Source: UBA5066 sp046331465 (GTDB taxonomy: Bacteria; Acidobacteriota; Thermoanaerobaculia; UBA5066). From it: a stretch of 64,000 bases of DNA. The notes beneath the pieces are model-generated. The model saw nothing but the letters and a program-made list of their open reading frames with translations. It did not search any database and was not told the origin of the DNA. Positions 54,086 through 62,448 of this stretch are shown here, in pieces (positions within the stretch are counted from its first letter, which is position 1; every line of letters begins with the position of its first letter). Made by a program: the position numbers and the translations under genes. Location: assembly GCA_046331465.1 (NCBI GenBank), contig JAXLQV010000003.1:1-64000 (forward strand), read 5' to 3'.

Positions 54086-54859
54086 TCAGGCCCTCCCGGT
54101 GACGCGGTAGGCCGCGAAGCCGAGGAGCTCCCAGAGGGCGTCCTGGGTCCTCTCGAGCGCCTCGGGCCTCGGCACCCAGTCGAAGGCGCCGCGCGCCTTC
54201 TGCGACTCGACGCGGGCGTCGCAGGGGGACGGGACCGCGTCGACCCCCTCGGCGCGGAACGCCGCGAGGGCGCGGCACATGTGGAGCGAGGAGGTGACGA
54301 GGAGGACGCGCCGGACGCCGCGGGCGCGGAGGAGCCTCGCCGTCTCGACCGCGTTCTCGGAGGTCGTCCGGGCGTTCTCCTCGAGAGCGATCGCCTCGCG
54401 CGGGACGCCCCACTCGGCGAGGAGGTCGGCCATCTCGGCCGCCTCGCTCCGCGCCCTCGCCGACCAGGGGACGCGCCCGCCCGTCGGGACGACGAGGGGC
54501 GCCTTCCCGGCGCGGAAGAGGCGCGCGGCGTGGAGGACCCGGTCAGAGGCCTCGACGAGCTCGGGGCCGCGCCGCGGCGGGAGGCCCGGCGCGACGGCGC
54601 CGCCGAGGACGACGATCGCCCCCGCCTTCGGCGCCTCGGCCGGATCGGACGGCGGGAACTCCCGCTCGAGCCGCGCGACGAGGGCGTCGCTCGCGACGGG
54701 GAGCGAGGCCGTGCCGAGGATCGCGACCGCGAGGAGGCCGCAGGCCGCGGCCGCTCCCCCGCGGTGCCGCCGCGCCAGGATCAGCGCGGCGAGGCCGAGG
54801 AGGAGCGAGAGGTTCAGCGGGAGGAGGAGCGACGCCGCGATCTTGGAGGCGAGGAGCAC
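54086..54859 (-). CDS. YdcF/SanA-family membrane protein (DUF218)
   Basis: A 257-residue inner-membrane protein. Two N-terminal helices (about 5-28 and 35-58) precede a DUF218 domain with AIVVLGGAV, VPTGGRVPW, ENARTTSENAVETARLL and VLLVTSSLHMCRALAAF. The family includes ElyC and SanA, linked to envelope integrity. A GTG start at 54859 is assumed. It ends 7 bases from the convergent S9 gene and starts 25 bases after the thioredoxin-like gene on the same strand. Confidence 0.86.
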   Translation of the reverse strand: MLLASKIAASLLLPLNLSLLLGLAALILARRHRGGAAAACGLLAVAILGTASLPVASDALVARLEREFPPSDPAEAPKAGAIVVLGGAVAPGLPPRRGPELVEASDRVLHAARLFRAGKAPLVVPTGGRVPWSARARSEAAEMADLLAEWGVPREAIALEENARTTSENAVETARLLRARGVRRVLLVTSSLHMCRALAAFRAEGVDAVPSPCDARVESQKARGAFDWVPRPEALERTQDALWELLGFAAYRVTGRA

Positions 54860-54884
54860 GCCCGATGATCGCAGGGGCGGGGCG

Positions 54885-55523
54885 TCAGCGCTTCGCGTTC
54901 TCCTTCAGGAAGGCGACGACCTTCTCGGGGTCGTGCCCCTTGCCCGCCTCGAGGACGCCCGTGTCCTGGACCTTCACGGCCTTGCCGTTCCCGTCGAGGA
55001 CGACGAGGAGCGGGATCCCCTTCTTCGGGTCGGCGCCCCAGGAGGCCGCGAGGTCGAGGTTCTGCTTCAGGCGGTCGCTGTCGGGCTTCATCCGGCCGAC
55101 GTCGACCTTCACCGGGACGTACGCCTTGCCGAGCTCGGCGGCGACCTTCTCGTCCGTCGTGAAGGTCTTGTCGAGCGAGCGGCACCAGCTGCACCAGTTC
55201 GCGCCGAGGGTCACGAGGACCCGCTTGTTCTCCTTCTTCGCCTTCGCGACCGCGGCGGCCACATCGGCCTTCGCGTCGGCCGCCTCGTCGTAGACGGCGG
55301 GCTCCGCGGCGGCGTTCGTCTCGGAGGCGGGCTTCGCCGACGCCGGCTTCGCCGCGGCGGGCGCGGGGGCGGCGTTCCCCTCGAAGCCGAAGCCGGGTCC
55401 CGGCTGGCGCTGGGTCGCGGCCGGAGTCGCCTGCGGTCCGGGCGCGATGCCCGGGCCCGGCTGGGAGAGGGCGGGGAGGGCGATCAGGGCGGCGACGGCG
55501 AGGGGAAGGAGGACCATCTTCAT
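54885..55523 (-). CDS. Secreted thioredoxin-like protein
   Basis: A 212-residue exported protein. The signal peptide is MKMVLLPLAVAALIALPA, and an Ala/Pro-rich linker (about 20-75) leads into a thioredoxin-fold domain. The active site is WCSWC (110-114), followed by FLNG-like IPLLVVLDGNGKAV with the cis-Pro region KKGIPLLV. It is probably a thiol-disulphide reductase or isomerase in the periplasm. The ATG at 55523 is chosen over an upstream frame because it starts at the signal peptide. Co-directional with the YdcF-like gene. Confidence 0.86.
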   Translation of the reverse strand: MKMVLLPLAVAALIALPALSQPGPGIAPGPQATPAATQRQPGPGFGFEGNAAPAPAAAKPASAKPASETNAAAEPAVYDEAADAKADVAAAVAKAKKENKRVLVTLGANWCSWCRSLDKTFTTDEKVAAELGKAYVPVKVDVGRMKPDSDRLKQNLDLAASWGADPKKGIPLLVVLDGNGKAVKVQDTGVLEAGKGHDPEKVVAFLKENAKR

Positions 55524-55612
55524 CACGGGGAATTCTACGGAGGCCGGCGCCGCCCCGTTGCGGTGAGGGGCGTCACGAACGTGGCCTCCGGACACTCCCG
55601 GACGGAGGCCCC

Positions 55613-57364
55613 ATGCGCACGACCCGAAGCTCCCGAGCCCGCGGCCCGGCCCTGCCCGTCGTCCGCGCGGCCCTCCTCGCCGCGCTCCTCGTCCCGGTCC
55701 TCCCTGCGGCGGCGCAGCCCGTCCGGAACGGGACGCTCCCCTCGCCCCTCTTCCCGGCGGACAACTGGTGGAACGCCGACGTCAGCGCGGCGCCGCGCGA
55801 CCCGAACGAGGCGGCGATCCTCGCGTTCATCGGCGCGAGCAGGGGGCTCCACCCCGATTTCGGGGGCGACGCGTCGTCGTCCGGCCCCGACATCTACGGG
55901 ATGCCCTACCTCGTCGTCCCCGGCAGCCAGCCGCTCGAGCCGGTCGCCTTCGACTACGCCGACGAGAGCGACGACGGAGCCCCCGGCCGCCCCGCGGGCT
56001 ACCCGATCCCGGCCGAGGCGAAGACGCAGGCGAAGTGGATCGAGGGGGGCTGGCCGGGGAACTCGGGCGCGGAGGGAGACAAGCATCTCCTGATCGTCGA
56101 CCGCGACAACCACCTCCTCTTCGAGACGTGGAACACGCGCTGCGAGCCGCAGGGCTCCGCGTCGTGCACGTGGCGCGCCGGCTCGGGCGCGGTCTTTCCG
56201 CTCGACGGGAACCTCCGCCGTCCCGACGGCTGGACGAGCGCCGACGCCGCCGGGCTCGCGATCCTCCCCGGGCTCGTGCGCTGGGACGAGGCGTTCGGGA
56301 GCGAGCCGATCCGCCACGCCTTCCGCTTCACGGTGCGGGCGACGAACGGCTACGTCTTCCCCGCCTCCCACCGCGCCGGGTCGACGTCGGGCGCGCCGCC
56401 GATGGGGACGCGCCTCCGGCTGAAGTCATCGAAGGACATCTCCTCGTATCCCGAGGCGCTGCGGCGGATCTTCCAGGCGATGAAGACGTACGGGCTCATC
56501 GTGGCCGACAACGGCTCGGACATGTACGTCCAGGGGACGTACGACACCCGCTGGGACAACGACGTCCTGAACCCCGCGTTCGGGAGCCTGAAGGTCTCGG
56601 ACTTCGAGGTCGTGCAGCTCGGCTGGCAGCCTTCGGGCGCGCCAACCGACCCGTGCGCGGCGGGCCCCGGCCCCTCCTGCAACGAGTGGCTCCTCCCCTC
56701 GAGCGCGCGGGTCGGCGGAGAGGCGGGCGCGCTCTGGACGACGGACCTGACGGTCGTGAACACCGGGACGACCGACGCGACGCTCTACGTGAGGTTCCTG
56801 GGACACGACGCGGACGGGCGGAACGGGCCGGACCGGACGTTCCTCCTCGCCGCGGGGCGCTCCGTGACGTGGGCCGACCTCCTCGGCTCGCTCTTCGGGC
56901 TCGGCGAGGCGTGGGGCGGCGTCCAGCTCCGTTCCGCGAGCCCCTCTCTCGTCGCGACGAGCCAGACCTCGACCCCGGGCGGCGGCGGCACGTTCGGGCA
57001 GTCGGTGTCGCTCGTCCCCGAGACGGAGCTGGTCCGGAGCGGGACGAGCCGGACGATCCCGGCCATCCGCGAGGACGCCTCCTTCCGGTCGAACCTCGTC
57101 CTCGCGAACGGCGGCACGTCGGCTGTGGACGTCGACGTCGCGCTCGTCGCCGAGACGGGGACGACGCTCGGCGCGCGCCGCTTCTCCCTCCTCCCGCTCG
57201 GGATGACGCAGGTCTCGCACGTCGTCCGCGAGCTCGGCGTCTCCGCGGACGTCTCGGGCGCGCGCCTCGTCCTCTCGACGCCGACCCCGAGCGGGGCCTT
57301 CGCGGCCTACGCCTCGGTCATCGACGCCCGGACGAACGACCCGCGGACGCTCCTCGCGAGGTAG
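55613..57364 (+). CDS. Large secreted protein of unknown function
   Basis: A 583-residue protein with a signal peptide ending near AAAQP (about residue 34). The N-terminal half has NWWNADVSAAPRDP, DKHLLIVDRDNHLLFETWNT, and HAFRFTVRATNGYVFPASH, a layout seen in a bacterial family that lacks a known role. The C-terminal ~220 residues form a beta-rich tail (WTTDLTVVNTGTTDATLYVRF, ASFRSNLVLANGGTSAVDV), which looks like two related units. Such tails occur in secreted acidobacterial proteins. No catalytic motif is seen. A bidirectional terminator follows. Confidence 0.75.
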   Translation: MRTTRSSRARGPALPVVRAALLAALLVPVLPAAAQPVRNGTLPSPLFPADNWWNADVSAAPRDPNEAAILAFIGASRGLHPDFGGDASSSGPDIYGMPYLVVPGSQPLEPVAFDYADESDDGAPGRPAGYPIPAEAKTQAKWIEGGWPGNSGAEGDKHLLIVDRDNHLLFETWNTRCEPQGSASCTWRAGSGAVFPLDGNLRRPDGWTSADAAGLAILPGLVRWDEAFGSEPIRHAFRFTVRATNGYVFPASHRAGSTSGAPPMGTRLRLKSSKDISSYPEALRRIFQAMKTYGLIVADNGSDMYVQGTYDTRWDNDVLNPAFGSLKVSDFEVVQLGWQPSGAPTDPCAAGPGPSCNEWLLPSSARVGGEAGALWTTDLTVVNTGTTDATLYVRFLGHDADGRNGPDRTFLLAAGRSVTWADLLGSLFGLGEAWGGVQLRSASPSLVATSQTSTPGGGGTFGQSVSLVPETELVRSGTSRTIPAIREDASFRSNLVLANGGTSAVDVDVALVAETGTTLGARRFSLLPLGMTQVSHVVRELGVSADVSGARLVLSTPTPSGAFAAYASVIDARTNDPRTLLAR

Positions 57365-57375
57365 GGACGCGAGAA

Positions 57376-57403
57376 GGCCCGCCGGGGTCTCCCCCGGCGG
57401 GCC
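57376..57403. terminator. Bidirectional terminator between convergent genes
   Basis: A perfect 12-bp stem (GGCCCGCCGGGG at 57376-57387 with 57392-57403) and loop TCTC sit between the convergent genes ending at 57364 and 57429. The minus-strand side is followed by TTCTCG; the plus side has GCTTCG. Both tails are weak. Confidence 0.65.
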
Positions 57404-57428
57404 GCTTCGCGTCGATTCGCCCGTCGCG

Positions 57429-58370
57429 TCAGTCGTTGAACATGACGAGGAGGACCTTCTCCCCGGACCAGAACTTCGCCGGGTCGAGGACCTTCAGGTT
57501 CGAGCTCTTCTCGTCCACGGCGGTCAGCGTGTAGCTGTCGGCCGGGTGGGTCGAGAGGACCTTGACCTTCTTGAGCGGCGCGCCGATGGCGAACTCGCTC
57601 TCCTTCGTGACGTCGATCTCGCGGAAGATCTCGGGGTCGAACTTCCCGGTCTGCACCCAGCTGCCGCGCATGCCGAGGAAGGCGCCCTTCTTCTCGATGA
57701 TCCCCTTGGCCTCGAGGGCCTTCTTCCCCGCGATGCCGACGTGTGCCGTGTTGATCGTCTTCGTCTGCCCCTCGATGACCGTTTCCTTCTCGGTGATCGT
57801 GGCGGCCTGCTGCTCGACGGTCTGCGTCAGACCGAGGACCTTCGCCTCGAGCTCGGTGATCATCACCGTCTTCTCCTCGAGGGAGGCCTTCATCTCGTTG
57901 ACGAGGCGCTCCATCGAGGTGAGCTTCCCCTCGAGCTCGGTGACCTTCTGCCCCGAGGCCTTCGCCTTCGCGAGGGCGTCCTTCTTCTCCTGCTCGAGCT
58001 TCGCGAGCTTCTGCAGGTTCTCCTGGATCGCCTTCTTGATCGTGTCGATCTCGGTCTTCAGCTCGTCGCGCTGGGTGCTCTGGGGCTTCCCTTCCTGGAC
58101 GACGGCGATCGAGCTCCGGACGACCTTGAGCTCCTTGGCGCGGAGCTCCTCGAGGCTCTTGGCGACCTCGTCGAGCGTCGCCTGCATCTCGGTCGACTCG
58201 ACGCCGGCCGAGGTGAGCTGCCCCTCGAGCTGCTGCTTCTCCTGCGAGAGCTTCTGGTTGTCGGCCTTCAGCTGCTCGATCTCCTTCTTCCATCCGCAGC
58301 CGCCGAGGGCGAGCGCGGCGGCGAGGATCCCTGCGAAGGCGAGGCGCGTCGCGGTGATCCCGTGAGTCAT
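57429..58370 (-). CDS. Lipoprotein with long coiled coil
   Basis: A 313-residue lipoprotein. A signal peptide with lipobox LGGC (Cys25) anchors it to a membrane. Residues of about 28-210 form a long Lys/Glu/Leu/Gln-rich coiled coil (IEQLKADNQKLSQEKQQLEG, TELEAKVLGLTQTVEQQAAT). The C-terminal ~100 residues are a globular beta domain (LGMRGSWVQTGKFDPEIFREIDV and a KFWSGEKVLLVMF end). No homology was recognised. It may act as an envelope spacer or scaffold. GGAGGAAGACC precedes the ATG. Confidence 0.8.
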   Translation of the reverse strand: MTHGITATRLAFAGILAAALALGGCGWKKEIEQLKADNQKLSQEKQQLEGQLTSAGVESTEMQATLDEVAKSLEELRAKELKVVRSSIAVVQEGKPQSTQRDELKTEIDTIKKAIQENLQKLAKLEQEKKDALAKAKASGQKVTELEGKLTSMERLVNEMKASLEEKTVMITELEAKVLGLTQTVEQQAATITEKETVIEGQTKTINTAHVGIAGKKALEAKGIIEKKGAFLGMRGSWVQTGKFDPEIFREIDVTKESEFAIGAPLKKVKVLSTHPADSYTLTAVDEKSSNLKVLDPAKFWSGEKVLLVMFND

Positions 58371-58589
58371 GGTCTTCCTCCTCTGAGAGAGCGGTGATTC
58401 GTCCCGGACGACCGGAAAGACTACCGCAGCCGGCGGCCCCGGGGTGGGAGAGCCGGCCCCCGCGCCCCGCCGGCATCCGGAAACGGCTCGACCCGAGAGC
58501 GCAAGCGACGAGAAACAAAGGCGTTACCGCCCGGGGCCGGGCTCCCGACCCCGGTGAGATGATCCGGGCCTCAACAGGAGCAGCTGAAG

Positions 58590-59798
58590 ATGTCGAACGT
58601 GCAGACGAAGAAGGGGACGATCGGGATCCTGACGGGGGGCGGAGACGTCCCCGGCCTCAACCCCGCGATCCGGGCGGTCACCGTCCGCGCCCTCCGCGAG
58701 GGCTACCGGGTCATCGGGATCCGCCGCGGCTGGGCGGGCCTGATCGAGCTGAACCGCGACCGGACCGAGCTCGACGGCGACTGCGTCGTCGACCTCTCCG
58801 AGGAGATCGTCAACAAGGTCGGCCGGACCGGCGGGACGTTCCTCCACACCTCGCGGACCCGCCCCTCCCACGTCCCGAAGGCGAACGTCCCCGAGCACCT
58901 CCGCGACCGGTACGCGGACGAGATGAACGACCTGACGCCGGAGGTCCTCGCGAACATCGGCCGGCTCGGGATCGACGTCCTCATCCCGATCGGCGGCGAC
59001 GACACGCTCTCGTACGGCGTCCGCCTCCACAAGGAGGGGGTCAAGGTCGTCGCCCTCCCGAAGACGATGGACAACGACGTCCCCGGGACCGACTACTGCA
59101 TCGGCTTCTCGACCTGCGTCACGCGGACGATCGAGATGACGCACGCGCTCCGGACGTCGGCCGGGAGCCACGAGCGCTTCCTCGTCATCGAGGTCTTCGG
59201 CCGCTACGCCGGCTTCACGGCGCTCCTGCCGACGATGGCCGGCGCCGCGAACCGCTGCGTCATCCCCGAGCACCCGTTCGAGATGGACCGGCTCGCCGAG
59301 CTGATGGTCGCCGACCGGACGACGAACCCGAGCCGGTACAGCGTCGTCCTCGTCTCGGAGGGGGCCAAGATCGCGGGGATGAGCGAGATGGTCTTCTCCG
59401 ACCAGGAGAAGGACGCCTACGGGCACAAGAAGCTCGGCGGGGTCGGCGACGTCATCGCAGACCGGCTCAAGCAGCTCTCGCCGAAGTACGCGGGCGGGCG
59501 GCGGGTGAACACGATCGCCCAGAGGCTCGGATACCTCGTCCGCTGCGGCGACCCCGACGCCCTCGACTCGATGGTCCCGATGGCCTTCGGGAACCTCGCG
59601 ATGGACCTGATCCTGAAGGGGACCTACGGGCGCCTCGTGAACGTGAGGAACGGCCGGTACGACAACGTCCCCGTCGACGTCGTCACGAGCCGGAAGAAGA
59701 CGCTCGACGTCCACAAGTACTACGTGGCCGACCGGCTCCGCCCCCGCTACGAGGACTTCGAGAACAAGCCGCTCTTCATCATGACGAGCGACTACTGA
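58590..59798 (+). CDS. pfp: 6-phosphofructokinase, probably PPi-dependent
   Basis: Phosphorylates fructose 6-phosphate to the 1,6-bisphosphate in glycolysis. The 402-residue protein has GGGDVPGLNPAIRAV, the phosphoryl-donor site GGDDT (135-139), PKTMDNDVPGTD with catalytic Asp161, and GRYAGFTALLP. In ATP enzymes the second position of the donor motif is usually Gly (GGDGS) and the residue before TIDND is Gly. Here these are Asp and Lys, the combination found in pyrophosphate-dependent enzymes. The length also exceeds the ~320 residues of classic bacterial ATP-PFK. The donor is inferred from these residues. The ATG follows GGAGCAGCTG. Confidence 0.9.
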   Translation: MSNVQTKKGTIGILTGGGDVPGLNPAIRAVTVRALREGYRVIGIRRGWAGLIELNRDRTELDGDCVVDLSEEIVNKVGRTGGTFLHTSRTRPSHVPKANVPEHLRDRYADEMNDLTPEVLANIGRLGIDVLIPIGGDDTLSYGVRLHKEGVKVVALPKTMDNDVPGTDYCIGFSTCVTRTIEMTHALRTSAGSHERFLVIEVFGRYAGFTALLPTMAGAANRCVIPEHPFEMDRLAELMVADRTTNPSRYSVVLVSEGAKIAGMSEMVFSDQEKDAYGHKKLGGVGDVIADRLKQLSPKYAGGRRVNTIAQRLGYLVRCGDPDALDSMVPMAFGNLAMDLILKGTYGRLVNVRNGRYDNVPVDVVTSRKKTLDVHKYYVADRLRPRYEDFENKPLFIMTSDY

Positions 59799-59806
59799 GG
59801 GGACGG

Positions 59807-60229
59807 GTGGCGTTTCTCCCGGGGGGCGAGAGGAAGGGCTCCCTCCTCCGCCCCGTCCTGGCCCTCGCGGCGGCGCTCGCCCTCCCGTCGTGCGACTCGG
59901 CGAAGGACCCGGTCGCCGCCGCGGACGTCTGGACGGTCGTCTACGCCGTCGAGCTCGTCGGGTCGGGGACCGTGACGGGGATCGTCTACGAGAACGGCAG
60001 CGGCGGGACGGTCCCGGTCGCCAGCCCGGGCGCCGGCTGGAGCACGACGCTCTTCCTCCCGCCCGGGTCGACGATCGGCCTGCGCGCCCAGGCCGCGCTC
60101 GGGGAAGGACGGTTCCGGGTCTACGTCGACGCCCGCTCGCCGAGGCTCCCGCCCGTGATCCGGCTGAAGGACTGCACGGGAACGGCGACCGCCTGCGACC
60201 TCGAGATCTCGAAGGAGACGCTCCCCTAG
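59807..60229 (+). CDS. Small predicted lipoprotein
   Basis: A 140-residue protein with an N-terminal hydrophobic segment and lipobox LPSC (Cys29 in ALALPSCDSAKDP). The mature part is beta-rich (VWTVVYAVELVGSGTVTGIVYENG, GSTIGLRAQAALGEGRFRVY) and has two further cysteines (DCTG, ACDLE). No family recognised. It starts 8 bases after the PFK stop at a GTG behind GAGGGGAC, so it may share the transcript. It ends 9 bases from the convergent DHH gene. Confidence 0.65.
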   Translation: MAFLPGGERKGSLLRPVLALAAALALPSCDSAKDPVAAADVWTVVYAVELVGSGTVTGIVYENGSGGTVPVASPGAGWSTTLFLPPGSTIGLRAQAALGEGRFRVYVDARSPRLPPVIRLKDCTGTATACDLEISKETLP

Positions 60230-60238
60230 AGCCGGCGC

Positions 60239-61156
60239 TCAGCCCTGGCGCTTCAGCTCCTCGACGAGGCGCCGGAGCGCGGCGTCGCCGTCGTCGGGCG
60301 GGAGCGGGCAGGAGCCGGCGCCGCGGTGCCCGCCGCCGCCGAAGAGCGACATCGTGTGGCCGATGTCGCTCCAGCTCGACCGCTCGAAGATGTTGTGCCC
60401 GACGGTCGCCATGACGACCTCGCGCCGCGGGCCCCACTGGAGGCGGACGGAGACCGTCGCCTCCGGGAAGAGGGTGTAGACGAGGAAGCGGTTCCCGACC
60501 GGGATCTCCGGGAGCCCCCGGAAGTCGGTGACGACGACGTTCGCCTCGACGCGCGAGCAGGCGAGGAGGGCCGCCCGGAACTTCTCGTCCTCGGCCTTCA
60601 TCCGCTCGACCCTCTCGACGACCTGCGGCGCCTTCAGGACCTCGTCGAGCGGCATCGACCGGAGCGCCATGCCGAGGAAGAGGAAGTAGTCGCGGAAGCC
60701 GCCGAGGCTCGTGCGGGAGTCGATCGTGAAGCCGAGGAGGATGACCCGCTGCGGGTGGAGGACGTCCTGCCGGGTCAGGTTCGCCGAGTCGAGCCGGTCC
60801 GTCCCCTCGAGGAGCTCGCCGTAGCGCTCGAAGACCTTCGGCCCCTTCTTCTCGACGTAGTAGTCGTGGACGAGGCGCGCCGTCGAGGGGGCGAGGCCGT
60901 AGCGCCCCTGGAAGGCGGCGGCCGGCCGGGGGTTCGCGTCGACGAGCTCGTGGTGGTCGAACCAGAGGGTGCAGCGGGGGTGGTAGGGGAGGTTCGCGAG
61001 GACGTCCCCCTCGCGGACCTCGAAGCGGCCGTCCGTCAGCTGCTGCGGGTGGACGAGCTCGATCGCGTCGATCCGCTCGACCGACGTGATGAAAACGGAG
61101 CAGGTGAGGCCGTCGAGGTCTCCGCGCGTGACGAGGCGCATCGTTCGGCCTGCCAT
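60239..61156 (-). CDS. DHH-family phosphoesterase (exopolyphosphatase-like)
   Basis: A 305-residue cytoplasmic phosphoesterase. GDLDGLTC (12-19) and the DHH motif in LWFDHHELVD form the metal site. The C-terminal DHHA1 part ends with GGGGHRGAGSCPL. Members cleave oligonucleotides, cyclic dinucleotides or polyphosphate; this single-DHH type without membrane or CBS domains cannot be assigned a substrate. The start is the ATG at 61156 or at 61141 (MRLVTRGDLDG). Convergent with the small lipoprotein gene and separated from fadA by a terminator. Confidence 0.86.
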   Translation of the reverse strand: MAGRTMRLVTRGDLDGLTCSVFITSVERIDAIELVHPQQLTDGRFEVREGDVLANLPYHPRCTLWFDHHELVDANPRPAAAFQGRYGLAPSTARLVHDYYVEKKGPKVFERYGELLEGTDRLDSANLTRQDVLHPQRVILLGFTIDSRTSLGGFRDYFLFLGMALRSMPLDEVLKAPQVVERVERMKAEDEKFRAALLACSRVEANVVVTDFRGLPEIPVGNRFLVYTLFPEATVSVRLQWGPRREVVMATVGHNIFERSSWSDIGHTMSLFGGGGHRGAGSCPLPPDDGDAALRRLVEELKRQG

Positions 61157-61228
61157 TCTCTCGCGGACGGGCGCCGGCGTCCAAGGAGCGGTCCGGCCGC
61201 CCCCCCCCGCGGCCTCCCGGAAACGTGA

Positions 61229-61259
61229 GGCGGCGCCGGCCCCGAGGGCCGGCGCCGCC
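61229..61259 (-). terminator. Terminator of the fad operon
   Basis: A perfect 14-bp stem (61229-61242 with 61246-61259) with a 3-base loop lies 22 bases beyond the fadA stop. On the minus strand it is followed by TCACGTTTCC, a moderate T-rich tail. Confidence 0.65.
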
Positions 61260-61280
61260 GGGATTCCGCCGGAGGGTGAC

Positions 61281-62444
61281 CTAGACCCGCTCGAAGACCG
61301 TCGCCACGCCCTGGCCGAAGCCGATGCACATCGTGGCGACGCCGGTCGTGGCGTTCTTCGCCTTCATGAGGTGGAGGAGCGTCGCGCAGATACGGGCGCC
61401 CGAGCAGCCGAGCGGGTGGCCGAGGGCGATCGCGCCGCCGTTGAGGTTCACCTTCTCGTCCATGACGTCGAGGAGGCCGAGGTCCTTGAGGACCGGGAGC
61501 GACTGCGCCGCGAAGGCCTCGTTCAGCTCCCAGAGGTCGACGTCGCCCGTCTTCATGCCGATGCGCGCGAGCGCCTTCTTCGTGGCCGGGACCGGGCCGT
61601 AGCCCATGATCGACGGGTCGCAGCCGGCCGCCGACATCGAGCGGATCCTCGCCATCGGCGCCTTGCCGAGCTCCTTCGCCTTCTCGGCCGACATGACGAG
61701 GAGCGCCGAGGCGCCGTCGGAGATGGCGGAAGAGTTCCCCGCGGTGATCGTCCCGCTCTTCGGGTCGAACGCGGGCCTGAGCTTCGCGAGGCCTTCCAGC
61801 GTGGTCTCGGGCCGGACGACCTCGTCGAAGTCGTAGAGCTTCAGCGCCCCGTCCTCGTCGTGGCCGGGAAGCGGGACGATCTCGCCCGCGAACGCCCCGG
61901 AGCGCATCGCCTCGGAGGCGCGCATCTGGGAGCGGTACGCGAACGCGTCCTGCTGCTCGCGGGTGATGCCGTGGAGCCGGCCGAGGTACTCGGCGGTGAG
62001 GCCCATCGCGCCGGCGGCCTTCGCGTTCCGCTTCGTGTTCGCGGGGTTGAAGTCGACGCCGTGGGTCATCGGGACGTGCCCCATGTGCTCGACGCCGCCG
62101 ACGACGAAGAGGTCGCCGTAGCCGGCCATGACGGCCATGGCGGCCGAGTGGAGGGCCGTCATGGAGGAGCCGCAGAGGCGGTTGACCGTCTGCGCGGGGA
62201 CCTGCTTCGGGATCGGCGTCATGAGCTGGACGAAGCGGGCCACGTTGTAGGCCTGCTCGAGCGTCTGCTGGACGCAGCCCCAGATCACGTCGTCGACCTC
62301 GGCGGGGTTCACCTCGGGGTTCCGCGCGAGGAGGGCGTTGACGAGGTCGGCCGACAGGTTCTCGGCTCTCACGTTCCGGAAGATGCCGCCCTTCGAGCGG
62401 CCCATCGGGGTGCGGACGGCATCGACGATGACGACGTCTCTCAT
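61281..62444 (-). CDS. fadA: Acetyl-CoA C-acyltransferase (3-ketoacyl-CoA thiolase)
   Basis: Thiolase of beta-oxidation: it cleaves 3-ketoacyl-CoA to acetyl-CoA and a shortened acyl-CoA. The 387-residue protein has the reactive cysteine in NRLCGSSMTAL, GNSSAISDGASALLV, the LNEAFAAQ stretch, GGAIALGHPLGCSGAR and CIGFGQG. The last motif carries the second catalytic cysteine. The ATG at 62444 (MRDVVIVDAVRTP) is standard for the family. It begins 4 bases after the fadB stop, so both subunits of the beta-oxidation complex are probably made together. Confidence 0.95.
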   Translation of the reverse strand: MRDVVIVDAVRTPMGRSKGGIFRNVRAENLSADLVNALLARNPEVNPAEVDDVIWGCVQQTLEQAYNVARFVQLMTPIPKQVPAQTVNRLCGSSMTALHSAAMAVMAGYGDLFVVGGVEHMGHVPMTHGVDFNPANTKRNAKAAGAMGLTAEYLGRLHGITREQQDAFAYRSQMRASEAMRSGAFAGEIVPLPGHDEDGALKLYDFDEVVRPETTLEGLAKLRPAFDPKSGTITAGNSSAISDGASALLVMSAEKAKELGKAPMARIRSMSAAGCDPSIMGYGPVPATKKALARIGMKTGDVDLWELNEAFAAQSLPVLKDLGLLDVMDEKVNLNGGAIALGHPLGCSGARICATLLHLMKAKNATTGVATMCIGFGQGVATVFERV

Positions 62445-62448
62445 CTCA

